Below, piece after piece: positions 38,301-50,300 of a stretch of 64,000 nucleotides of DNA. The position numbers and the translations under genes were made by a program. The notes beneath the pieces were generated by a model that did no database searches, was not told the origin of the DNA, and saw nothing but the letters and a program-made list of their open reading frames with translations. The DNA lies in the NCBI GenBank assembly GCA_030248195.1, contig JASAND010028112.1:124001-188000 (forward strand), in the 5' to 3' direction. How positions within the stretch are numbered: position 1 is the first letter of the stretch; each line of letters starts with the position of its first letter. This stretch comes from Trissonchulus latispiculum. Its lineage: Eukaryota > Nematoda > Enoplea > Enoplida > Ironidae.

Positions 38301-41300
38301 GAAAGACGGTACAAAAACATTTTTGCTTTTACAACCTTCGAGCAATCTCTAGTCAAGTTAAGTAATTTTGGGGTCAAAAACTGCCATTTTCTAGGAAATA
38401 AGTTATTTACAAATTTCGAACATGGATTTCTCAAAGCCTACCGAATGGATTTGCCTGATTTTCGGCTGGATAAAAATTCGCCCTATTGCGGAGGGAAAGT
38501 TTTCTTGGTTTGAGCTAAAACATCTCCAGTTGCGAGAAAACTGAATACTAATTTGCCAAATTTCGTGTCACCGCACATTTGACGGATTTTCTGGAGTATT
38601 GAGGCTTGTTGGGCCAAATCCAAAGAAATGTCTCTCGGCCCATATGTCCTTCATATCATGGCACAAGAAAAAATTTTGGAAGATTCTACAATTTTGAGAA
38701 ATCGATGTTCAAAAATTTTTGGTCTGTATTCAGTCTAGATGTCAGTATGACAGCGAAGTTTTGCTATGTAGTTTTGTGCTAATTTTGCTAGTTTCGTAAG
38801 CTCACGGGAATGTACAGGTTATAAGCTTTAAAATGATGTATAAAGCTCTTTCCAACTCCAATTGCGAAAGTTATAGCGTTTCAAAAAATCACAACAAAAG
38901 CACTGCACAAAAGGATACCACCACCTTAAGTCAACTTACTGTCCTCTCGTCAATATGAGCCCAAGAGAAACGTAGCCGCTTATATTAGCTTACATCTTGT
39001 CCTTTTTAGATGCTGGCTCATATTAGACATTTTAGATCTTGTCTTGGACCTATTTAAATGTTGACCATAGCGACTGTAAGGAGCAGTTTTCCTACTTGTT
39101 CTTCTTCCAATTTTTAGGAGCACTGATCTTACTATAGCCGAAGTACTTTGTAATTGCTCCCTGAAGATTCTCTATTCTCAACAATTTCAATCCGTTATCA
39201 TCACTTTGACCTGGGCGAGGAACCACGGGTGCCATGGGATCTGAGGGTCACATCCATCGGTTTCGGCAGTACGCTCATCGTATTCAGCGACCCCGACTTA
39301 CTGATCATGGGCACCACCAAAAGGCCGAAAATGTTCCATTTTTGAAATTCTGTAAAAATCGACCCAGAGCGAAATTGGGAAATCAAACATAGACTTGACC
39401 TGCACCGGGTGTAAAATTTTCTTCAACTTATGGGGGCTGCGCCCCCCAGACCCCCTGTGTTTCTATTTTGCATCAAATATTCATACGTTTTACACCGTAG
39501 TTCAATCGGCACGCAACGTAAAATAAAGCTAAGACTCTTAAGGTTGTTTAAAAACTCTTAAAAACGAATTAATTCGACGCTAAATGCGTTTATAGCGTTT
39601 ATAACGTTGAGAAGCGATTTTTGTAATTTTACGCAGTCGAAAACAAAAATACGCAAAATTTACGCAGGTCCGATTTTCAAAAAAACCCTGCTGCATCCAT
39701 ATATAGATATTCAAAAATAGTATAGAAAATTTTTTCATGGGCCGTTTGAAAAATCGGTGTGCCCAAAATTGGACTTAAACACGGCCAAAATGGCAAAAAC
39801 GTCGATTGTACCATTTTTGACCACCCAGAGCGAAATTCGGAAATCAAACAAACTTGATCTGCACCAAGGTAATCAAAAATGAGTATGGAATAATTTTTCC
39901 TATGGGCCGTTTGAAAAAACGGTGTGCGCAAAAATGGCCTTATAAATCAAATGTCAAGAAGTATCGATACAGAGAAAAAAACCTGTATCAAACTTGTATC
40001 AAAAAGTCGATTTCTTTCAAAGTTCATTTTTCCAGGAAAGTTTTGGTATCATTCGAAAGCTCTTGGCCTGGAGATTTCAAAAAAGTAAACTTTAGCTCTC
40101 AACTCCTTACAGTTAATTAGTTTTGGCTAACTAACAGTTTTCCTACTCCGTAAACTGCCTTTATAGCTCATATTATGAGGGACGTTCCGCGCACCCTCAT
40201 GATAAAAGACAGGCTGAAAATACCCCATGGACCACTGGCGAATCCAAAATTTTGTGACAGGGGAGGTTTCTTAAGAGGAAAATTCATAAAGAGGAGCCGT
40301 CGAAGAATTTTTAGTTTTGCATAAAATATCTCTTCAAATCACTTCAAATCTAAATTTTGTCATTTTGAAGAGGCAAGGAAATATAGTTTTGCTTGGAGAG
40401 AGGAATTCTAGGAAAAAATTGCACATTTTAACGTATTTTCAGTTCTAAGTAGTTCAAAGCGTTGCTGGGATTAAGTCTTTTTTTCTGAAAATATGAATTT
40501 ACTATAAAAAGAAAACATTAGCGCCGAAGGCTCAAAACCTTTGGTTTTTTGTCACATATTCTATTTTTCTCCTGAACTAGAAACAAAAACCACTTAAAAA
40601 TAAACCTACTGGTAAAGGTAATCTCCGTACTGACGGTAAATATTGGCCAAGCCTTCTGGGTCATAATTCATCTTTTTGGCAACTCTGAAAAAGGACCAAA
40701 ACAGATTATTCATAAGAAAACTTTTAAAATAATTTAGCATAGCTGGGTCCCAAGCCCCGGTTGAGAAAGTGGCGAGGGTTTTAGGGTTGGCATCCCACGT
40801 AAAATGCTATCAAAAAAAGGAAGATTCTCAGGTGTCGCGCAGGCCCCATTACCTCTTCTGTCCTTCGGGTTAGCTGGGGCTGACCCCACCTGGTCCTCGA
40901 CTCCAATTACGACGCTCTTCGCTGTCGACTGACCGCTACCGCTACCACCGAGTCGTCCGCTGTTATTGCAATTTGTGAGACATTTATTTACCCGTTAACA
41001 TCTGATGACTTCGCTTACCAGATACCTGGATTTTCTCTGTTCCGTCACGACCGACGGACGCATGGCGGCGGCACCGCTGTGTACGTTAGATCCGACATTA
41101 ACTGCTCAGTTTACCTCAAATCCTCCAGGTACGAGTACACCTGGTATAAAATTCTCATCGGCGGCGAACGTCTCTATCTTGCCCTGTGCTACCGATCCCC
41201 TAAGCGCGACCTGGGCATCTTTCAGGCCTTATCTGACGACATCAGCACCATCATTTCTTCCGATGCTTTTGCCAATCTGTCTGTCGTTGGTGATCTGAAT

Positions 41301-44300
41301 GCGCATGGACTCCCAAGCTGGTCCAGGAACAGGAAGAAGATCTGAATGCGCATAACTCCGAATGGCTTTCCTACTCTGGACCAACCACTTCGATTGGTCG
41401 TGACGCTCACACGCTTGCAGTCTCAAACGGCCTAACTGAAATAGTCACCGAACCTACTAGTCTCTTTCTGTAGCACACCGGCCACGCTTGACCTGGTCTT
41501 AACCCAGACAGGGCATCTCTGGGAACCGCTGCTCGCTTTCGACGGACGTGAACCTCCGATCGGTCATTCGTACCATTCTGTGGTCAAGGTTACTCTCCCT
41601 GCAGCTGACCGCCCGGCTGCTCCTCCAGTCTGACAGATCTTTTCTTTCCTTTCACGACCAGACTTTGGAACAGTCTACCAGTCTCGGTCACTGACATCAC
41701 AGACCCGTTGCGCTTCAGACGGGCTGCCTTTCCTCACCTCAAGATTATCGTCACTTGATTGGCGTCTACTCAACAAAGTATCAATAAAGTAGTAAGTAAA
41801 AAATTAAGTATATCAAAATATAGATCTTTAGAAAATTGGTATAAATTAAACTTAGCAATTAAAATTAACAGAACAGTATAGAAATTAGTGAATACGTTGC
41901 AGCCAGATCATAAAGGCTTTTTCGAAAGAACAGATCGAGCTTTGCCTGAATGTCCTTTTCATGCAACAAATACACCTGAAATTGAAAAAGCAAAAAGTAT
42001 TTGTTTCCGAAAAGAAACTTGAAAATAAGCAATGTATTATTTTGACTGGTTCAGTCATACAAAACATCAGCAAACTAACTAATAGCTGACGTCTAATGGA
42101 GAAAATAAGAAGATTCCATTTTCCTGTAAATGTACACAGATTTTCAACTGTGAAGACTGTTAAGTCAAGCTGCACGAGAAATGGGACTCCTTGACGTAAA
42201 TTGATCCAGTCAATGCGATGCGAACTAAAAACTCTTATTGCACAGCACAGTCACGATTAATCTAACTCGGCCGTCAAATCTATTTTCTGGACTGTCTTCT
42301 GGAACAAGAACCCGAGCATGAGCTTTCTAAGTAATCGATACCCCGGCAAGTCACTTTAATTGGTCACTTCGGCCATGACTTCTAACCCCAATACTGGTCT
42401 CAATACTAACCTCCCCAAAATAAAAACAAAGTGAGTCTTCGTAAACTATCATTTAGGAAGGAACAGTCAAGTGGATAATGGTTCCTTATTTGTCGAAATG
42501 TTGCACGAATTTTAACAGAAAGGTTTTACCGTTTACTACTGCTATTAATTAGCCTGCAGCGTTATACCAAGGAAGGGTACATAACATAAGTGTGACAGCT
42601 GGCAGGCTCTCTGTTATCAGGTGTAGATACATGTTTTGCACATTAACGGCTGACCCACCTCCATAAACTAATATGTTCACCTCAAAGAAATTCGAACGCT
42701 ACGCAAAAATAGACACACTCAGGCGTTGTTTTCGAGCTTTAAAACGTAAATATACGGCGAGTGAGAGAACAGAAATGTGTATGTACTCTTGGTTATGCTA
42801 AGTGTACAGAGCAAGGTACGCGAGAAGTTTCGTTTTAGGCGTAAGGCGGTATTTCAGTTTTAAGATCTAAGCGTAAGTAGGATTGCGAGTTTTGTTATCT
42901 CCAGGCGGAAATATCAAACGCTAGCATCAGTAGGATCTGGCTTGTTTTCCCAATCAGCGACCCCTATGAAAACCCGCCCTCCTCTATGAAAAGCACACAT
43001 CCCCGCCCAACCCCTAACGTTCCAAACTCCCCCCTAACCTAGGAAATTTCTATTTTTACCTAAAGTTTCAAAAATTTCAACAAAATGTTTTAAAACTGAA
43101 ATTAGTCATTTTTAGTGATCTTTGGCAGTTTTTAGACATAAACAGTTAAAATTAAAGATTTCCAAAAATATGCTCTTTACCTTCTTGGGTGATCCATCCA
43201 TCCATCCATCCATCCACCCAAAAATCCCACACCCTATATTTTCATGAGAACCACGAAGCCCCCATAAAAATAATCCAGAGAAGAGGTGAATAGGATAAGC
43301 AAAAAATAACTGGTCTTCTGTTGTACCTTGCCAGACTTGGTAATGGCCAGAAAGCAGTTCCATATGTACGTCACTTCCAAAACTTCAGGAATCGGGGAGG
43401 AATACGCTGCAAAAAATTTACGTAAACACTTTGTGCTGCAATACAATATATACATGCAATACATGCAAAAATGAGAAATCCTGCGGTCAGAATTGTACAT
43501 GTGATTACATGAAGACAGTATTACCAATAGTACATAGTAAGAGTGTGACAGCAGGCAGGCTCTCTGTTATCAGCTGCTCAAATGTTGCTGTGCGTATGGC
43601 CCGCCACCCCCTATTGCGTACCCAGAAGATCAATGTGCGCTGCTATATCAACTTTCTAAAACTCGAAAAACACAATTTAGACGAACAGTCGGTGTGTTTC
43701 CGAGCTTCAACGCGTAAACAAGTAAAAATGCAGAGAGTAGAGAAAGCATACGCAAGGCCCTATTGCCAACGCGACGACAGTGCCCGATTCCCCTTTTATG
43801 CCGGCCTAGTGAACGTATATATTTATGTTTAAATCCCTACTGGATACTCGTTGGCGGGGCTAGTTAATAGGTATGCAACTGCGGAAGTGGTGGGTGTTTA
43901 GCCTGCAGAATATGGCTCAGCAGCTTTAATAAAAAGCCTGCCTGCCGTAATACACACTTATACTCTTGCTCTTACCAATAAAGCTATTAGGGATGTCATA
44001 TATGGTAACCAAATTCATTTGAACTTCATCAGAATTGCTAAACAAAGATAATCCACTTTTACTACTTCAATCCAAACATGCAGCAATCAACTGTGCCAAC
44101 TCAACATATTACAGGGAAATCAAAATAAAATATAGCTAAGCGCTTCCAGAAGTCCCTAATGACTGCTGTAAAGTCAAATAAAGGCCGAAATATCGAGGGG
44201 GCAGCGCCTGTCAGATTGTAAACGTTTATTTTGCAAAAAATAAGCGTTTTTGACAGATTACGAAGAGTACTACTTGAGCCACAAATTCTACCACTGATCA

Positions 44301-47300
44301 GGCATTTTTAGACATTATTAGGAATCTTTTCGGGGAGAGGAATACCTGGTGGTGAGCCCACCGGGATAGAAAGAAAATTTTCATGTTATGCTTTAGGAAT
44401 GTTTTAGGCAATAGAAAGAAAAATTACCATTTCTGTCGAACATGGACTATGGAGAACAGGAAAAAGTTCGCCAAACCAAACAAATTTTGGCTAAAAATAG
44501 ATTTTCCAGGCAAAAACGTACAAAGATGCTCCCCTTGAAGTCAACTGCGCAGGGGTTAGGTTTTGCCGGAAAAAATTATTGCGGAAACAGTTTTTTTCAA
44601 TGTTTTCCCGGTTTTTTTCAGTATTTTCCGTTATTTCAGATAGTCTCCAAGGGTTCAGATTGCTCTTAGAGTCCCACAAATTATCGAGTTTTAACGAATT
44701 CAAGCTTTTAAATGTGTTTTTATACATTGAACAATGAATCCCGACCATTTTACAGAGTTTCAGGTCAAAGGTTTTTAGAAAAATCCCGAATTTTCGAAAT
44801 ATATATATATATATATTTCCAATTTTAAATTCAAAAATTTTCCAATTTACCGGAAAAAAACTAGCGAGTATTTTTTCAAAGAACAAATAAACAAACGGAA
44901 AAAACGTTTTCCGGTGCCTATCGGTGTCAACTACCCAATCAAATTGTTCTGCAACAAAATGTTAAGGACCTCTGTGGTAAGCACAGGTTAACCCTTTTCC
45001 GCATGAGGGTTCGCAAATTAAGCGGTGACCAATGACCGAGTTTACATTTTCGGCTGCCATTATGTACTGAAAGCACCCAGAGATGGGACTGCCACCAATC
45101 GAGAGAATTAATTCCTCTTCATTTAATGATTGAACATTGAATTGAAGGGTTGATGCATGCACCGATGCTCCGATGCACCCAGAAAAAGTTAGAGTAAGTC
45201 AAAGTCGAGTAAAGTTGATATTCCCCCCAATACTGCCACTTCTGACAATGGATAAAACCAACGAAATAAGACCTAGCAGGGGCGTATCCAGGATTTTGAA
45301 AAGGAGGGGGTCCAACCCGGAAAGGGGGTGGTCCGGACCTAATTTTTTGACAAAAAATGGCCACATCTGGACCAAAAATAGCTAGAAATTTAAAAGATCT
45401 TCCGAAAAGGGGTGGGTCCGGACCTCCTGGACCACCCCCTGGATACGCCCCTGAGACCTAGCCTAAATAAATCTACGCGACAGCCTCTGTACCTTGGATC
45501 GAGCGTTGTTTCTACAGGCATTTCGAAGCCAGCTGTTTTTCCAGCCGTTTTCTTTAAAAAATAAGATCTGACACCCAAATATTCAAGAATTTGAAATTCC
45601 GGATTTTTACCCTCTTATCGTTATGCGGGAAAGGGGTTAACATGCGGCAGTAGTGTGTCAAAGCCCTCCCCGGAAAGGGACAAGTAGGAAAATAGACGTA
45701 AAAACAGGTTTTTTACACTAAAATTCTAAAACGTTTCCGGTTTCACCGGGATATACGTAATATTAATTTTTCATGAAACTGGACAAAATCTTCGAATTTT
45801 TAAAAAAATTTGGAAAAATAAAAAGAATATAATTTTTAAAATTTAATATTTTATTTAAAATATTATATTTTTTTGAAATTTTATGGAAAATTGATTTTTG
45901 TTATGGGAGTTTAATATGAGTTTGTAGTTTGGATAATGAAAATGTATTTGATGTGTTTGTAGTTTGTGTTTGGATATGATTTGTGTGTGTGTTGGGAATA
46001 TAGTATAGTGTATTTGTTAGATTGGTGGAATTTGAGTGATAATATTAGTAGTAAGGAAGAGAAAATAATATATTTAAATTAAGTAAAGAAATGATTATTA
46101 TTATTTATTTGTTGGTGGGGAAAAAATATATATATATATATATATATATTAATATAAATATATGAAATAATGTATATATATATATTTGAAGTTATGTTGT
46201 ATTGGTGGTGAGTTTTGTTTATTTATATTTTATTTATAGTAATGAAATTAGATGAGAATTTGTGATGATGTATAAATTTTTGATGTTTTTTGGAATTTTG
46301 GTGATGGGGATTTTTTGGTTTGGGTGGATGTTATTGATATTTTGGTCTGGGTTGGTGGGTATATTTTGGATGATTGAAAAATTGATTTTGAATTTTTGAA
46401 TTGATGGTATATATTATATAATTTAATATAATAATTTGTTGATATTTGAAGTGGAGTTTTGATAATTTTTGTAGATTGATATAGTTGTAGAAAAGTTTTT
46501 AAAACGTGTGAAGGATTGAAAACAAAATTTTATTGTATGAGTTAAAATGTTAAAGAGGAAATAGTTATTTTAATTTTATTGGTAAGATTCGTAGAGTAAA
46601 TACCCGAAGGAAAACCAGCACTTAATGTTTGAGAAATGTTGTTTGATGTATGTTTTGATTTATATATTTAAGAACAATATATTAGTTCAAATTCCTGCTG
46701 TAGGGGAGGAGGGTTTTTTGGGTTTGTTTCATTTAGTCGCCGAGTAGATTCCCTATTCGGCGCACAAAGCTGGTTTCTTTCATTTTAGTCGCCAAGTAGA
46801 TCCCTATTCTATGCACAAAGCTGGTTTCTTTCATTTTAGTCGCCGAGTAGATTCCCTATTCGGCGCACAAAGCTGGTTTCTGCCATTTTAGTCGCTGAGA
46901 AACGGCATTTTTCCGCTTCAGCAGAATCTCAGTTGTAACCATGTACCGTGTATTTAAGATTCAATTCTTTCCCTATTCTACCAAGTTGGTTGCCCGTCGA
47001 GGTTACTTTCCCCCTAGTTTCGCTTATTTTTCCGCTGTAATAGAAAATCATGTCAGAGAAGTTGCATACATACATACACAATGTAAGCAAAGCTAGCTAC
47101 CGCAAACAGGCTGGATGAAAACGTTCTAGTTCAACTAAATGTGTTTGCTGAAGCGGAAAAATGCCTGTTAATAGCCTTTTCAGAACTTTATACACGGTGC
47201 GTCATTTTAGGCTGGAAGGCCACTGTTCATGACCTCTACAGAACATTATACACGGAGCGTTATCTTAGGCTGGAAGGCCACTGTTCATGGCCTTTTCAGA

Positions 47301-50300
47301 ACTTTTTACACGGTGCGTTATCTTAGGCAGGAAGGCCACTGTTCATGGCCTTTTCAGAACTTTTTACACGGTGCGTTATCTTAGGTAGGAAGGCCACTGT
47401 TCATGGCCTTTTCATAACTTTTTACACGGTGTTATCTTAGGCAGGAAGGAATATTTTAAAAGCCATCCAGCACCGTAACCTTGGATATGCATTGCTCTGC
47501 TCATTTAGGGCTTTCACTTAAAACCAAATTTGACAACTTTTGAAATTTTGATTTTTGACCAATTAGACCCCTGCCAGGCCGTCACAGGTCGCTAGGGACC
47601 AGTTTGGAGGGGTCCTCCAATGAGATAGAATGTTCGCCTCACCAAGGGTTTCATTTGATACCAAACTTGAAAACCTTTCAAAAAATTGATTTTGGCGTCC
47701 GGACCCTGGTCAGGGCGCCACAGACCGCGGGCCAGTTTGGAGGGGCCCTCCTATGAGATACAATGTTCGCCTCACCAAGGGTTTCATTTGATACCAAACT
47801 TGAAAACCTTTCAAAAAATTGATTTGACGAATCCGACCTCCTGGTCAGGCGTCACAGGCCGCTGGGACCAGTTTGGAGGGGTCCTCCAATGAGATAAAAT
47901 GTTCGCCTCACCAAGGGCTTTCATTTGATACCGAATCCTGCAAAACTTTTCAAAAAATCTTGGCGGTCCGGACCCTGGTCACGCCCACAGGCCCGGGCCA
48001 CTTGGAGGGGGTCCTCCGATGACAAAAACAACGTCTTCACCAAGGGTTTCATTTGATAGCAAACTTAAAATTTTTAAAAAACCGATTTGAAAAGTGGGGG
48101 GAATATGATATTTTGGCGCACGAACCAAAGATTTCTAAAACTAGCCATTTTGGACCGGTCCGGACCCTGGAGGGTGAAACAGGGCTGGGGACTTTGGAGG
48201 GGTCCTTCAATGAAAAAATGTTCGCCTCACCATGGGTTTCATTTGATACCAAACTTAGCCACTTTTGGAAAAATCGATTTTTGGGATTTTGGGGTCGGAC
48301 CTTGGTCGGCGCTACAGGCCGCTGGGGTCACTTTGGAGGGGTCCTCCAATGACAAAGAAATGTTCGCTACAGCATGGGCTTGCATTTGTACAAATTAGAT
48401 TGGAAATCGTTTGGGTTGGGGGGGGCGGGGAAGGGGGGGGTCTTTGGAGGGGTACTATGACATAAGTCTAGGGTCACCAAGGGCTTTCATTTGATACCAA
48501 ACTTGGTCACTTTTGGAAAAATCGATTTTTAGCCATTTGGACCCGGTCCCCGGTCGGACCCCCGGCAGGGCGCCACAGGGGTCCGGGCGAAACCTACTAT
48601 AGCCTATGCTGTAGTCCTCCCGACCCCACCCCAAACCCCAAATAAGAGAGACCTGCTCACTGTAGATATTTCTGTAGAAGAGGTTAAAGTTGAGTTGGTA
48701 CACGAAAGGGCCCACCACCATCAGGGTGCCCCCCAGCCACATGGATAGGTCCTAGAGCGAAACCACGGGCATTTAGATTCACCATATAGGGGTTCCTATT
48801 CGAATACGAAACCTCAGCCCAGCAGCTCTTATGTATAGGGCGCCACTCCGTAGGCCCAGACCCCTTTTACAGTTAACTACTGACCCCGGCCAGGGGCCAC
48901 AGATGACCGACCAACACCAAACTCTCAAATGGAGACCTCCACCCTTGGGCATGCAATGAGAATATGAGAGCCAGTTGCTGCTGGATTATTTCGAGGTAGA
49001 ATATTTTGGATTAGTTTTTTTCGGGGGTTAGGGGGCCCCGGGGGGGGGGGTGGGGGGTGAAACCGGGAAAGTAATTTCCCCGGAATTGGGAATTTTTGTA
49101 AAAAAAATTAAAATAGTAGGGTCAAGGGTTGACCTGACCCCTGGGGGAAAAAAAAAAAAGAGGAGAAAGGACCTGTGGGGGGAATTTTATATTAAGATAC
49201 CCGGGTCGGTGAAATTTTACAGATGTACCTGCCACAGGCTCTTCACACACCAAGTTTGAGCCTGATGGTCATCCTCGCTGGAGGAAGAATATTATATAAA
49301 TCTTCTCAATATATATAAGGAAAAAGTGAAATTTCCAATTTCTAATCCAAGCAAGAACCAATGGAAATTTAGCTAAAAATAGGAAAAAATAGAAATGTGT
49401 GAAGAATAAAGGAAAATAATATGAGAACTAGGAACAGCAGGCGCTCTGAACGGAACAAACTTTGCTTATTCAACCTTCCAAAAACTCCTCTTGGTTGCCA
49501 AGTTTATTTAATTAAAAGATTATTTATTGAAGAGGCCTTCCCCGCCCCAGGCACACATATGGGTCTTACGTACGTATGTACCATTTCAAGCATACTTCAT
49601 GCTACTTCATGCTACTTCATGCTTAGAAAACTAAAAAGTGCGCAGTGTTCATCCACTCGCACTTTTCCTACCATAAGCTCTTGAGATATGCAATCAAGGA
49701 ATCAAATTGAAATTGGGAGAGTAAAGCAGAAAAACAGATTTACCAACCCTGGAGTATTAAAATCCTTTGTGACAATGACGACATAACCTCCACACGTTGT
49801 TACCATTGTCTTGTCGCCCTCAAAAACATAGGTCTGACCTCGACAGTCAGGCTGATAAAAATAGAGGGCCTAAATAGAAAAGCACTATTGTTACTTATTG
49901 AGCAATATTTATCGAAATCTAGAAGGGCAAATGAAAGAACAAAGTATAAGATGCAGTAGTAGACGCATTGCTAAAGGCAGAGATATAAAACAGACTTTAC
50001 ATAATGCAGCTGATGTCGAGGCGGCTATGAAAAGCAGACTGACTTAGCAACAGGTGTAAAAAGCAGACATACAACTTCCAGACTTAAATATAACAAATCA
50101 GACCGGTAAACAGGCAGATGGGAGTAGTTTTTCCCAAAACTGCTAAGCACTGACTTTGCTCGTTCTCCCACACAGCGTAGACTGAATTTCTTGAGACAAG
50201 ACAAACATCAAAGGTCGAAGTCAAACTGTGACGAAGTTATTCCGGTTCAAAACTGTTTCTAACAATTGAAACTTCTAACAATTATGCGTGGCCACTAGCG

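Noticed and set aside
43431..43832. 133-codon + strand frame
   Set aside because: It spans the boundary of the foldback element and shares its repeat sequence; no protein family resemblance.
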